Numbered from the stretch's first letter, positions 29,001-36,119 are shown. The stretch is DNA of 64,000 nucleotides from Lutjanus erythropterus (GCA_020091685.1 CM034601.1:12324472-12388471), one strand, 5' to 3'. Made by a program: numbers and translations. Notes: generated by a model not told the origin, from the sequence alone.

Positions 29001-32000
29001 TGACAAGTCTAAATTAAAATTTGCGTTCAAACGACAGGGAAATTAATGGCCAGGAACATCTCTAGTCTGAATGGTTCTCTATAAATGAACTTACCTTGCT
29101 TTGGTATCTGTCTGTATCACTCTAAAGGTACTGTATTAGTACCCATGTTGAAATCTTTAAATGATCCCCAGTATAAATCCTGTGCTTTACATCTAGTCTT
29201 GCGACACCAGACAACAGTTTGGAAGTAAATGTTGAAAACCAGGACATTTTAGATATTACATTACAGATATTAGTTAGAACTCAGGACACACAGCTTGAAA
29301 CTGGGACAATCCTGAACACACAGGGATGTCTGGTCACTGTACAGGTTTTGGTACTAACTTGAGAATTGAGATCTTGTGAGCACGGACACTAACAAACCTA
29401 CTATCCTACCTATCCTACTTTTACATGTTTCAGATTAAAAAAAACAACAATAACAACAAAAACTCTTGTTGTTGTTTCCACTGGGGCTGCATGATATGGT
29501 GAAAAACAGTCATATTACGATTATTTCAAGTGAAATTGCGTTTGTGATATGGGATATGTTTAGTGGGAATGGTCATTTTCACTTTGCAACTTTAATTTTT
29601 AGGGAAAGAAAACAATTAAAATTGTGATGATGTGATATTTGTTGGCGTCTGAACCAAATAAACATGTTTTCTTTCATACGGAGAACAAGATTTGTAAGCC
29701 AGCTCATCTCTGCAGCACTACACTACTTTTCCTTTTTCAAAAAATTGCAATTTGGTTCTGGTTCTGCGATCTGGATATTGCACTTGCCCATGTTGCGTTT
29801 TTGATAATACTGCAATTAATTTTGCAGCCCTAGTTTCCACCCCAGTTTTTGAAATGACAGCTAGGATATTTTCCTCCATCTGTATTGAGCAAAACATTTA
29901 ATGACAGACTTGTGAGTCTAGTTTGCATCTGCAGCAGCAACACTACCCTCACAAGTGGTCACAGCAGTTATACCACTGAAAATCTAACTAATGAGCTTTT
30001 AGCGGTGGTCACCGTCAAGATAAGAAAATCAAAGCGGCAGTAATTACTCAACGTTGCTTTTCAAGAGCCTGTTTTCATCGTGAGTGCGTTTACAAACTTA
30101 TTCTGAACCTTTTCAGGCAGCCCCACTGGGTGTTTTTCTGCTTTAGTGGCCTTTTTACTGATACAGCCCTAATTTAGATGTATTATGTCGAGGCGCCCGG
30201 TGGCACATCTTGTGAGGGAGCCCAGAATTCCCAGTGTCACCTCTGCTGTGGACATGACTGACTAATCCAGTGCCAAACTTGCCGGCCGACTGGCTGGGTG
30301 GGTGTGTGGCTGGATGACTGACTCTCAGGCTGTTTGGCTACCTGCCTTGTTGTTTTCTCTCAGACTGATTTATCCACATTTCCTCTTGATTAGCCATCTT
30401 GCTACCCCCCCCCCCCTCCTCCTGTCTGTCTGTGTCTGTCTGTCTTTTCTGTTGACCGTGAGTCTGACTGGCAACACCATTGATCCCCCGTGCTCTCCAT
30501 CGATCACGTCAAGTAATTATAGTGAGGCAGAAAAGCCACCTAACCTAATAATCGCTGGTAAAAAAATCTACATGTGAGGGTTCCTCTGTCTCCCTGCTGC
30601 AGATTGCACACACAGGTAATTAGCACAATGTGGAGATAACGAATCTGTACTGACACCAGCGTCGCTCTGCTTTAAACGCCTCATTTTAACTCCCACCAGC
30701 GGAGCTACAGCACACACACAGTGTGACTCTGTGTCTGTGCTCCTCCATCACCTCAGGACTGACAGCACCAACACATTCATTAATGATAATAATGCACCAG
30801 AGGACATCGTGACAGTGAACTTGGATGTGAGACTGGGGAGAAAATGATGCTGCTAGAGGTGCAACTAATGATCATTTTCATTGTTGATTAATCTGTCGAT
30901 CATTTCCACGATTCATCGATTTGTTGTTTGGTCCATTAAATGTCAAAGAAAATGGTGAAAAACGCTCATCACAGTGTCCCAGAGCTGAAAGCACTGTCTT
31001 CAAAGCGCTTCTTTTGTCCAACCAACAGTCCAAAACCCCCAAAACTCTCAATTTACTGTCACAAATGACAAGGAAAAGAGGTTTAACCAGCAAATGTGAC
31101 ATTTCTGACTGAAACGATTAATCAAGTATCAAAATAGTTTTCCTTCAATCGATTAATCAATTAATCAGCTAAGCCTTGCAGCTCTATTGATCACAGCCCA
31201 AAGTCGTGTTTTCAAATGTCTTGTTTTGTCCACAACCCCAAAGATATTCAGTTTACTGTCACAGAAGAACAAAAAAACTTAAAATATTCACATTAGAGAG
31301 GCTGAAATCAGAGCATTTGGGCATTTTGTCTTTTAAAAAATGACTCAAAACAATTCGTCGGCCATCAAAAGTTTTGACAACCAATCAATTATTCAATTAA
31401 TTGACTCATTCTTGCAGCTCTGCTCAGGACTGACAGCAGTAATACATTCATTAATGACAATAATGCACCAGTGGACATGATGACAGTGACCTTTGATGTG
31501 AGAGATTGGGGAGAAAATTATGTTGATGCTGCTGATAGGGCTGCAACTAAAGATTATTTTCACTGTGGATTAATCTGCTAATCATTTTCACGATCAATTT
31601 ATTAGTTATTTGGCCCATAAAATGTATTTTTGTGAAACCTGCTCATCACAGTGTCCCTGAGAGTCTTCTGGAAACCACTATATGACCTATATGAAACATG
31701 GCAATATTGTTTACTATGAACGTTTTTGATCTAAATTTCATTTATAGTCTTAGCAGATGAGATCAAGCTTGGTTGCAACGAGTTGCATGTTAGGCAATTT
31801 GAATAATTAGCATAATGAGCTAATTAATTGCCCAAAACTCTATTTATAGTTCATATATTTTTCTATATATAATATAGAAAAGGAAAGCAGCAAATACTCA
31901 CATTTAAGAAGCTGGAACCAGCAAATGTTAGACATTACTGATTGGCAAATTATTCTCAAAACAGTTGATGATTACTTTGATAGTTGACAACTTATCAATT

Positions 32001-34238
32001 AATCAGCAAAAAGTTGCAGCTCTGCTCAGGACTGACAGCAGTAAAACATTCATTAATGATAATAATGCACCAGAGGATGTGATGACACTGATGTGTGATT
32101 GGAGAGAAAATGAGGGTGATTCTGACACTGGGGCTGCAACTAATGATTATTTTCATTATTGATTAATCTGTGGATTGTTTTTTTGTTTTGTGACGGCATC
32201 AAATGTCTTGTTTTATCCAAAAGATATTCAGTCTATCAGCTTATGGTGTCTGATATGCGCCAGTATGCTTTTTACACAGCATAATGTTTTTTATTTTTTA
32301 GCTTTATAGGCAGCATTTTATGTATATTCAGTCCTTTGTAATTTAATATCTAATTTATAATTTACACTATTTGCTCTAGTTGTGTTTTTTTATTTACAGT
32401 TATTTATAATATTTAATCATATTAAACTGTTTATTAGATATGTCACAAGTGTTTGATAACCACATTTGAGAGATCATCGCAAAAAAGTGTTAATGTGCAT
32501 ATTCTATGTTCTGTATATTAAGAATATTAGCTGATATATTGATACTTTTCAGCATAAGTCCCAAAAATCCAGTGAAAAAAAATCCAGTATCTGTCTGGTT
32601 CTATAAGGAGGACAAAAGAAACCAGAAAATATTTATATTTGAGAAATGAAATCAGATAATTTTGTCACTTAGTCTTTGAGAAAGAGACTCAATACGATTA
32701 ATCAATTATCAGAATAGTTGTCAATCAGTTTGACAGTTGACAGCTAATTAGCCAATCAGCAAATTGTTGCAGCTCTAGTTTTTCTTTTGGTCTATAAAAT
32801 GTCATAAAATGGTGAAAACGTTGATCACTGTTTTCCAAAGCACAAGATGACGTCCTCGAATGTTTTGTTCTGTCCACAACCAAAAAATATTCACTTTACT
32901 GTAGACCCAGACTGATAATATGTATGCCTTTTTGACATGTTGCATATTAGTTTTATTTGTTAGCTTTGTAGGAATTTTATGCATATTTGATCCTTTTAAA
33001 TGCAGGTCTATATGTGTATATAAACCTGTTATGCATAAAATTCCTACAAAGCTAACAAATGAAATAAAATTTACTGTTTCAGTGTCCTGATGTCATTGTG
33101 CACATAAATTTAATTTAAAACCGTAAAACACCCTGTTAAAGTGTTGATGAATCAATGCACAAAGTGTGCGTTTATGTATATTCTAAATATTTCATACAGT
33201 TTTTCTACATTATTCTGTATAAAATATGTCAGCCGTCATGTCAATATAGGAATTTTCTAACTTCATATCAGCAATGGCCCGAAAAACCCGGTATCAGTCA
33301 GGTTGCAGTTATAGACGATTAATCGATTATCAAAATAGGTTGTCGATTAATTTAATAGTTGACAGCTAATCGATCAAATGACAAATCACTGCAGCTCTAG
33401 TGATCACTGTTTTCCAAAGCCGGATGTCCTCAAATGTCTTGTGTTGTTCACAACCAAAAGATATTCAGTTCATGGTCACTGAGGACTAAAAGAAACCAGG
33501 AAATATTCACATCTGAGAGGCTGAGATCAGATCATTTTTGACATTATTGTCTTTAAGAGAAACACTCAAAGCGATTAATTGATTGTCAGACTAGTTGAAT
33601 CGCTGACAACTTATAGATTAATTGACAAACAGCTGCAGCAATAACCCACATTGTGTATAGACTGACAGTGAAGTGTCTCTGGAGGACGCTGATAGTGGCG
33701 TTAATAATGGATAGGCCTGTACACTGTACAGCGGCTGGTTGCAATATGATTAGCCTATAGCAGAGAGAGCAGAGTGGCCTATTTCCCCTGAATGACATGC
33801 ACAGACAGCACCTGGCTCAATGCCCCTTCGCCTTATATCACAATTTACTACCCTGCATTAATGCCCACATGCATTGCTCTGCTGCGTAAATCACATTTGA
33901 ATCTGAGGGAATGTAATGGTGCCTAATTAAAGAGGCTGCAAACATAAACCGGGCCGGATGAGAGGAGAAGAAGAGGAGGAGGAAGAGGAGGAGGGGGGTG
34001 GGGTGGGGGGGTACTCAGCAGCCTAATAGATGCTGTTTATACAAGCTATCCTTTGTGAGGAAGAGGATGCATGCAGCCTATTTATCTATACAGTGATGGT
34101 ATGCTTACAGTCAAGGTGTTTCTTCTTGGGTCCGCTCACTTCATGCGTCGTGGCCTTGCAGACGGCTTTGCTGATGGCAGACCCGGTCATGCTGTGCTGC
34201 GCGGCGGCGATCCGGTCCGTCAAAGACTGTCCCGACAT
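1241..34238 (-). CDS. picalm: picalm: phosphatidylinositol-binding clathrin assembly protein, 15 of its coding exons, C-terminus off window
   Basis: This is an ANTH-domain endocytic adaptor (PICALM/CALM). The family binds PtdIns(4,5)P2, clathrin and AP-2 at the plasma membrane, helps shape coated vesicles and sorts VAMP-type R-SNAREs. Fifteen minus-strand exons were placed by translation, and all phases join: 34109-34238, 17932-18074, 15264-15339, 14771-14873, 13381-13474, 12933-13044, 11874-11980, 9094-9135, 6619-6704, 5061-5163, 3961-4094, 2027-2124, 1702-1815, 1549-1579 and 1241-1382 (505 codons). The N-terminus begins [14 protein letters not shown]. Lipid-binding residues K28, K38, K40 and H41 are present. 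Residues 1 to about 290 form the ANTH domain. [16 protein letters not shown] and FAAYNEG match PICALM rather than SNAP91. The tail is low-complexity Ser/Thr/Pro/Asn with DLF and GDLLKP, then [11 protein letters not shown] and a [10 protein letters not shown] block. The region before EDGHK is shorter than in human PICALM, so an alternative exon may have been missed. The ...NPFGPVSGAQ-type end is absent because the window stops first. Confidence 0.95.
1549..1579 (-). CDS. picalm: picalm exon 14 (micro-exon, [11 protein letters not shown])
   Basis: This 31-nt exon lies between acceptor tttcag|ACCTGC and donor AAAAA|gtgagt. It completes N and encodes LQFGGTPAK, joining in frame to KPELQWSQ. It lies where human PICALM has NLGIGNGTTK. 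Confidence 0.85.
1702..1815 (-). CDS. picalm: picalm exon 13 (GDLLKP ... [11 protein letters not shown])
   Basis: The 114-nt exon runs from acceptor gtcag|GTGACC to donor GGCA|gtgagt. It encodes [18 protein letters not shown] then [20 protein letters not shown], matching the family GGLLKP and [12 protein letters not shown] blocks. A second AG at 1776 was not used because it would break the frame with exon 12. Confidence 0.9.
1976..2007. repeat. (GT)n microsatellite next to picalm exon 12 donor
   Basis: About 16 GT units on the plus strand. The picalm transcript therefore carries (CA)n about 19 nt after the exon 12 donor, a position where hnRNP L-type factors can affect splicing (general knowledge). 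Confidence 0.9.
2027..2124 (-). CDS. picalm: picalm exon 12 (tail, [15 protein letters not shown])
   Basis: The 98-nt exon runs from acceptor cctgcag|TGTGCC to donor GGGGAG|gtaggc. It encodes [19 protein letters not shown] then [13 protein letters not shown]. Phases agree with exon 11 (CA|T) and exon 13 (G|GT). A GT microsatellite lies within 20 nt of the donor. Confidence 0.85.
3290..3775 (+). repeat. Interspersed repeat of unassigned class in picalm intron 11
   Basis: The block runs from a C-homopolymer (about 3305) through TGCCAATCTGCCAGCTCACC and AGTACAAATACGCC to a tail with AATAAATCCACTTTAAACTG followed by GTCACGCTTTTGGGTCC. The closing words resemble the end of a repeat that recurs across teleost genomes. 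The open frame across it has no recognisable domain, so I treat it as repeat, not gene. Confidence 0.5.
3961..4094 (-). CDS. picalm: picalm exon 11 (low-complexity tail, TDLFSNSP)
   Basis: The 134-nt exon runs from acceptor atgcag|GAGGAC to donor AACCA|gtgagt. It encodes [20 protein letters not shown] then [18 protein letters not shown] and IVPVNN. It corresponds to the family segment with ...GGIMTAPAIDIFSTP. DLF is a plausible clathrin/AP-2 contact motif, which is an inference. Confidence 0.88.
5021..5048. repeat. (GT)n microsatellite just after picalm exon 10
   Basis: About 14 GT units on the plus strand, so (CA)n in the picalm transcript, starting 12 nt past the proposed exon 10 donor. 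Confidence 0.9.
5061..5163 (-). CDS. picalm: picalm exon 10 (linker, [13 protein letters not shown]), donor uncertain
   Basis: The acceptor ccctcag|ATCC is clear and the frame gives [20 protein letters not shown] then [15 protein letters not shown], matching the family block TLSNAVSSLASTG. No good GT donor follows. The best solution is a GC donor AAG|gcgaga, which gives 103 nt, phase 0, joining EDGHK in exon 11. A phase-compatible alternative is a poor GT site at the end of the CA repeat (exon then 5021-5163). Confidence 0.75.
5173..5193. repeat. (AC)n microsatellite just before picalm exon 10
   Basis: About 10 AC units on the plus strand, so (GT)n in the transcript, 9 nt before the exon 10 boundary. 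It is complementary to the repeat on the other side of the same exon. Confidence 0.9.
5905..6295 (+). mobile_element. Fragment of 'TACTTGAGTACAGATTTTCAGT' TIR element
   Basis: The block runs from CATTAATCGATTAATTG through AAGAATTTAACCAATTAA to TGTACTTGAGTACAGATTTT and CTCTTTCCACAACTG. The same order of words recurs at 59272-60093 and, on the opposite strand, at 49361-50120. This copy lacks the other end. Confidence 0.65.
6298..6535. mobile_element. 'AGGGCTGCAA' TIR-type repeat copy
   Basis: Left boundary TAGGGCTGCAAGCAACAATT, inner words GTTTACTGTCATACATGACA, CTCACATTTAAGAAGCTG and ACCAGCAAATGTT, and a right part rich in ATTAATTGATTAA. The same inner words recur in picalm intron 1 (30850-33650) and at 35577-35940 and 36490-36740. 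Confidence 0.65.
6619..6704 (-). CDS. picalm: picalm exon 9 ([18 protein letters not shown])
   Basis: The 86-nt exon runs from acceptor cctcag|GCTCCC to donor AGCAG|gtacga. It encodes [20 protein letters not shown] then LKDLSTAS, which closes the ANTH domain and starts the linker. Confidence 0.95.
7230..8310. other. Picalm intron 8 segment with no recognisable feature
   Basis: A+T-rich intronic sequence between exon 9 and exon 8. The small open frames here have no family resemblance and no splice support. Confidence 0.5.
8315..8805. mobile_element. Non-autonomous TIR element (GGTAACACTTTATAATAACC)
   Basis: The left end GGTAACACTTTATAATAACC is mirrored by GGTTATTATAAAGTGTTAGCC at the right. 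The interior has two imperfect copies of a segment of about 110 bp with the words TGCATCTGTAAACATTA, TTGGATGG and AAAGTTGCAAC. There is no coding capacity, so this is a miniature DNA-transposon-type repeat of about 490 bp. Confidence 0.75.
9094..9135 (-). CDS. picalm: picalm exon 8 (micro-exon, [14 protein letters not shown])
   Basis: This 42-nt, phase-0 exon lies between acceptor acacag|CGAGTT and donor ACACAG|gtcagt. It encodes [14 protein letters not shown]; the family usually has QVGIDRGDIPDLSQ. In the transcript its acceptor is preceded by C+T-rich sequence including a (CCT)n run. Confidence 0.92.
9140..9318. repeat. Purine-rich low-complexity block with (AGG)n
   Basis: G+A-rich plus strand with (AGG)n at 9281-9306. 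In the picalm transcript it is a C+T-rich region leading into the exon 8 acceptor. Confidence 0.75.
9440..9520. repeat. Compound (CA)n/(TA)n microsatellite
   Basis: Interrupted ACAC runs broken by AGAC and TATAAGTACATA. Confidence 0.85.
9590..10880. repeat. Repeat element with internal TAACAGTAGTGTT minisatellite
   Basis: The left end reads TTAGGACCTGATTTAGGGG then TACAAATGAATAGTTCCTA. The middle (about 9790-10425) is a degenerate array of GCTAACAGTAGTGTT words with variable spacing. The right side has CTAACTTAAGATAGGAA. A related, opposite-strand copy lies at about 45930-46625, with TAAATCAGGTTCCAGTCCTAA. The class is not assigned. Confidence 0.6.
11874..11980 (-). CDS. picalm: picalm exon 7 ([19 protein letters not shown])
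   Basis: The 107-nt exon runs from acceptor acacag|AGAAAT to donor GCAGAG|gtaacg. It encodes [20 protein letters not shown] then [16 protein letters not shown], the C-terminal helices of the ANTH fold. Confidence 0.95.
12136..12544. mobile_element. TIR element 'AAAGTGATAGTTCGG'
   Basis: The left end AAAGTGATAGTTCGGGTATT plus TTGAAGTGGGATTGT is mirrored at the right by ACAACCCCACTTAAAA and GAACTATCCCTTTAAA. The interior GGTACTAGCAAGGTGTACCT ... AAGTGGCTGGTGAGTG resembles the end of another fish element and suggests a nested fragment. No open frame. Confidence 0.7.
12933..13044 (-). CDS. picalm: picalm exon 6 ([18 protein letters not shown])
   Basis: The 112-nt exon runs from acceptor ttcag|CCCAAC to donor CTGG|gtaaat. 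It encodes [20 protein letters not shown] then [17 protein letters not shown]. It is preceded in the transcript by an exceptionally long pyrimidine tract (13045-13288). Confidence 0.96.
13045..13288. repeat. Polypurine tract (GAAAA-rich), polypyrimidine in the picalm transcript
   Basis: About 240 nt of nearly uninterrupted A and G on the plus strand (AGAAAAGAAAAGAAAGGAAA-type words). It directly abuts the acceptor side of picalm exon 6. It is a simple-sequence repeat; the long Phe/Ser/Leu frames read through it are not genes. Confidence 0.9.
13381..13474 (-). CDS. picalm: picalm exon 5 ([19 protein letters not shown])
   Basis: The 94-nt exon runs from acceptor taccag|GGCTGA to donor TTCCAG|gtaaaa. 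It encodes [20 protein letters not shown] then [17 protein letters not shown] and QNQ are PICALM-type; SNAP91 has MVPEKL and QGQ at these positions. Confidence 0.95.
13547..13573. repeat. (GT)n microsatellite
   Basis: GT run of about 13 units in picalm intron 4. Confidence 0.85.
14771..14873 (-). CDS. picalm: picalm exon 4 ([16 protein letters not shown])
   Basis: The 103-nt exon runs from acceptor ctccag|GGTATA to donor AGAGG|gtaaca. It encodes [20 protein letters not shown] followed by [14 protein letters not shown]. The stretch LAAVDF differs from the usual QVAFDF of the family, but the reading frame is intact. Confidence 0.95.
15264..15339 (-). CDS. picalm: picalm exon 3 ([15 protein letters not shown])
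   Basis: The 76-nt exon runs from acceptor catcag|AGATTG to donor CAAG|gtgatt. It encodes [20 protein letters not shown] and KAALQ. The family usually has [21 protein letters not shown] here. Confidence 0.95.
15400..17900. other. Picalm intron 2, repeats and unremarkable sequence
   Basis: No exon is visible. At about 17395-17595 there is sequence related to the GGTTCT repeat of the Rab introns, with AGGGTTCCAAGTGGACCCTT and a TTTATTTCTTAG end similar to the end at about 44900-44935. Confidence 0.5.
17932..18074 (-). CDS. picalm: picalm exon 2 (ANTH helices, [14 protein letters not shown] to GNE)
   Basis: The 143-nt exon runs between acceptor ctttcag|ACCTG and donor GAG|gtgagc. It encodes a segment including [20 protein letters not shown] and [12 protein letters not shown], a highly conserved ANTH signature. 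Phase 1 in, phase 0 out. Confidence 0.96.
18346..19655 (-). mobile_element. Tc1/mariner-type DNA transposon, decayed, transposase on minus strand
   Basis: The ends are near-perfect inverted repeats (TACAACCCCAGTTCCAAAAA versus TACAATCCCCAATTCCAAAA) bounded by TA dinucleotides, as expected for TA-target elements. Minus-strand translation near 18756-18938 gives [15 protein letters not shown], a Tc1-type transposase block. Further down the same strand, about 18720-18750, nucleotides corresponding to a DWPACSPDL-type motif are visible in another frame. Stops and frame changes show it is inactive. The superfamily call rests on that transposase block and the TA ends. A truncated relative lies at 63025-63362. 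Confidence 0.75.
18756..18938 (-). pseudogene. Transposase remnant (Tc1-like DDE family)
   Basis: About 60 codons remain open: [20 protein letters not shown], then degraded sequence where FQQDNAKPH-type residues would be expected. The catalytic-region Asp motif is not intact here and the flanking frames are broken. It is a dead fragment of the enclosing transposon, not a host gene. Confidence 0.7.
19723..23760. other. Picalm intron 1 (part), no exon seen
   Basis: A+T-rich sequence with short ATA/ACT microsatellite at about 22606-22652. None of the small open frames has a recognisable family, conserved motif or splice support. Confidence 0.5.
23770..24170. repeat. 26-bp minisatellite, about 15 units
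   Basis: Unit ACACAGACCAACTGCTAATG plus TTAGCT, with starts at 23774, 23802, 23828, 23854 and 23880, so the period is 26 after a first 28-bp unit. Alternating variants (AACTGCTAAC/ATTGTTAATG) suggest a 52-bp higher-order unit. Confidence 0.85.
25995..26225. mobile_element. TIR-type repeat with GATATGG and CGATATCAATAATTATTG words
   Basis: The block from GCCTGGGAGATATGGCTGAA to ATATCGATCTATTGCCCTG resembles short fish repeats with GATAT-rich interiors. No coding capacity. Boundaries are approximate. Confidence 0.45.
26439..26843. mobile_element. TIR element 'GGGTGTCGATTC'
   Basis: Left CTGGGTGTCGATTCAGATTC with AAAATCGATTCAATTTGATT; right AAAATCGATTCAAACTGAGT then TTTTTTACCCAACCC. The ends are inverted relative to each other. 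About 400 bp, non-coding. Confidence 0.6.
26850..29480. other. Picalm intron 1 (part), no exon seen
   Basis: No conserved exon or RNA gene is recognised. A fragment at about 28130-28300 contains GCTGTGGACAGGGTCAGC and CAATAGTCAGTGTAAT, which belong to the TTAAAGGGATAGTTC TIR family. Confidence 0.5.
29483..29832. mobile_element. TIR element 'GGGGCTGCATGATATGG'
   Basis: Left GGGGCTGCATGATATGG, right AATTAATTTTGCAGCCCTAG, with GTGATATGGGATATG and GATCTGGATATTGCAC inside. About 350 bp, non-coding. Confidence 0.65.
30756..33650. repeat. Cluster of 'GGGCTGCAACTAATGATTATT' elements with 0.6-0.7 kb local duplications
   Basis: Repeated blocks each contain GGCTGCAACTAATGATTATT, GATTAATCTG, AAGATATTCAGTTTACTGTC and a closing AATCAATTAATCAGC-type end with GCAGCTCT. 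A unique-looking word, AGGACTGACAGCAG followed by CATTCATTAATGA and AATAATGCACCAG, recurs at about 30756, 31426 and 32027, showing repeated duplication of the element with its flank. Confidence 0.7.
32956..33060. repeat. 31-bp perfect inverted repeat with 43-bp loop
   Basis: Left arm 32956-32986 (starts ATTTGTTAGCTTTGTAGG) is the exact reverse complement of right arm 33030-33060 (ends CCTACAAAGCTAACAAAT). It can form a long hairpin. It lies within the intron 1 repeat cluster. Confidence 0.85.
33961..34011. repeat. Purine tract with G-runs (possible G-quadruplex)
   Basis: A GAGGAGGAAG-type tract ends with GGGGGGTGGGGTGGGGGGG (about 33992-34011), which fits the pattern of four G-runs with short loops. 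It lies about 100 nt inside picalm intron 1, on the template strand. Confidence 0.7.
34109..34238 (-). CDS. picalm: picalm coding exon 1 (start codon, residues 1-43)
   Basis: The ATG is at 34238-34236 and the exon encodes [10 protein letters not shown]... to ...GPKKKHLD, ending on the first base of Tyr44. The donor reads T|gtaagc. It carries the basic PtdIns(4,5)P2-binding residues K28, K38, K40 and H41. The start is chosen by exact agreement with the invariant family N-terminus. Confidence 0.96.
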
Positions 34239-34372
34239 GTTACTGAAGAGGAGGAGGAGGAGGAGGAGGTGAAGGTGGTGGTGGTGGTGGTGGTGGAGGC
34301 AGGCGGATGAGGGGAACCGGGGAGGACGATCAAAATGTCTTTAGCGGCAGCAGGGAGGAGGAGGAGGAGGTG

Positions 34373-34404
<32 letters not shown>

Positions 34405-34990
34405 GGAGGAGGGTAGTGCCCTCTGTGAGGATCGGCCGTCTGAGCAGGAGGAGCAGCAGGAGCAGGAGGAGGTGATGGTGGTAGTGGAGGTGGTGGTGGT
34501 GGAGGAGGAGGAGGAGGACAGCAGCAGCAGCAGCAGCAGGAGGAGCAGCAGGAGCAGCAGGAGCAGCAGGTACACCGGCGAGGAGGATCCAGTGGGAGAA
34601 TTCATAAAATAAAACATAAGACGGTCACTACATCCATTTAAAATTCAGTCGACGGCTGCAGGAATAAATTATGAGCTGAAAAAACAAAAATCAATCAGAG
34701 CATCAAAAGCAGCTCATTATCATAATATATGTAAGATAATGTACAGTAAAATGTATCCTGAAATAACTGCCCGGTGAATCCGAGATAACGGTGCCAATAA
34801 TCGAAGGACTACCGGTGATTATGATCAGATCTATGCGGCATCCCCTACGACTGAAGTCTCGTTTTTCAAAGCCGATATAAAAGCATTGTCCTTCCCGTTT
34901 TTTCCTCTCTTCTTCGCCCGGTTTCTCCTCTGAATGTGTGCAGAGATCCGACCGCAAACACCTCTCTGATCCACACAGCAGCACCCCGCG
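34239..34990 (-). promoter_or_regulatory. picalm: Picalm leader and promoter zone, CpG-richer, with trinucleotide repeats
   Basis: Immediately 5' of the picalm ATG the sequence has more CpG than the surrounding introns (for example GGTACACCGGCGAGG, CCGGTGATTATGATC, CCGACCGC) and is rich in trinucleotide repeats. No TATA box in the minus orientation was found; a TATAAAAG word at 34876-34883 is on the plus strand. The transcription start cannot be fixed from sequence alone. The zone is called from position and composition. Confidence 0.6.
34247..34572. repeat. Trinucleotide repeat runs (GAG, GTG, GCA on plus strand)
   Basis: (GAG)n at 34247-34269, (GTG)n at 34276-34296, (GAG)n with interruptions at 34354-34412, and mixed (GAG)/(GTG)/(GCA) at 34444-34570 including about six to seven GCA units. 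On the picalm strand these read as CTC, CAC and TGC runs. The long Glu/Val and Leu/Ser frames crossing them are repeat artefacts unless proved translated. Confidence 0.85.
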
Positions 34991-35039
34991 CTGGCTGCAT
35001 CTATCTATCCAACCTCAGCCTGCTGCTTTGATTTTTCCC

Positions 35040-35063
35040 CTTTTTTTTTTTTTTTTTTTTTTT
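35040..35063. repeat. Poly(T) homopolymer
   Basis: A run of about 24 T upstream of the picalm leader. Confidence 0.85.
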
Positions 35064-35576
35064 ATCCCTCCAGTCTTTTAATCGTCTTACAAAAAGGGTG
35101 TATTTCTGTGTTGAGGATGCCGATAGGCCAATTCCGTTTTTTTCCTTTTTTTTTTTTTTTGTCAGTCAAACTTGTGTGTAAAATGGCAGTACATGAATCA
35201 GGTGACTGGGAAAGGAGGCGATTGGGCCGCCACTTCTCTCGGGTCCGGGGAGGGCATCTTAAAGCTGAAGCAGGCTGGCTGCTGCTCTCCGGGTTGTCAA
35301 GGCTTAAGTCAAGGCATCAGCTGGTTCATCACCTCACTACATTTGGAGGGTTCAATGATTTGATGTGCAAAGTCTCTCTTATTCACCTGCTGTCCAATGA
35401 AATGCTGTTTTATAGTGATTTTCACGCATTACATTAGTACATCAGTGCATTACATCTTAGAAGTGTCCGGCAACATTGGCATGTAATTAGTATTTGATAA
35501 AGGCTTTAATCTGATAATACTTCTGTATTAAAATGTCCCAAAAAATATGTCAGTGTTTTCAACAGTGTTCAACTAG

Positions 35577-35940
35577 GTCTGCAACTAATGATTATTTTAA
35601 AAGTCAATTAATCTGTCAGTTGTTTTCTCGACTAATCAAGTAAGAGTTGTTTGATTTACAATGTCAGAAAATGGTGAAAAATGTCAGTCATTGCTTCCCA
35701 AAGCCTAAGATGACGTTCCAATGTCTTGTTTTACGCACAATCAAAAGATATTCAGTTTACTGTCACAGAGGAGTAAAATATAAAAATAAAAGTATGAAAA
35801 TATTCTCATTTAAGACCCTGAAATCATAGCATGTTGACTTTTTCTTTCAAAAAAAGTACTTAAACTGATTAATCCATTATCAAAATAGTTGCTGATTAAT
35901 TTACTAATCGATTAATAATCAATTAATCATTGCAGCTTCA
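35577..35940. mobile_element. 'CTGCAACTAATGATTATTTT' TIR-type repeat copy
   Basis: Left GTCTGCAACTAATGATTATT, inner AAAGATATTCAGTTTACTGT and CTCATTTAAGA, right AATAATCAATTAATCATTGC. Same family as the intron 1 cluster. Confidence 0.65.
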
Positions 35941-36119
35941 TATTCAACCCTAGAAAATTAGCGGTTACTAAAGTCGCTAGTTGATAACTTCCGCAAAAAT
36001 ACAGAATAAAAAACCTCGTCTGTGGAGATGATGTGTTTTACTCATGTCAGATGGATTTTAATCATCATGGTGATTGTTTAACAATGAAGAAAACTCCCAT
36101 GATTCCACGCTACTTCGAC

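Noticed and set aside
1241-34238. SNAP91 (AP180) as identity of the ANTH gene
   Set aside because: [23 protein letters not shown] and [14 protein letters not shown] fit PICALM; SNAP91 has MVPEKL, QGQIDALLEF and FACYNDG.
34307-34612. Plus-strand frame rich in Glu, Val and Ser runs
   Set aside because: It is the translation of GAG, GTG and AGC repeats opposite the picalm leader, with no domain and no splice context.
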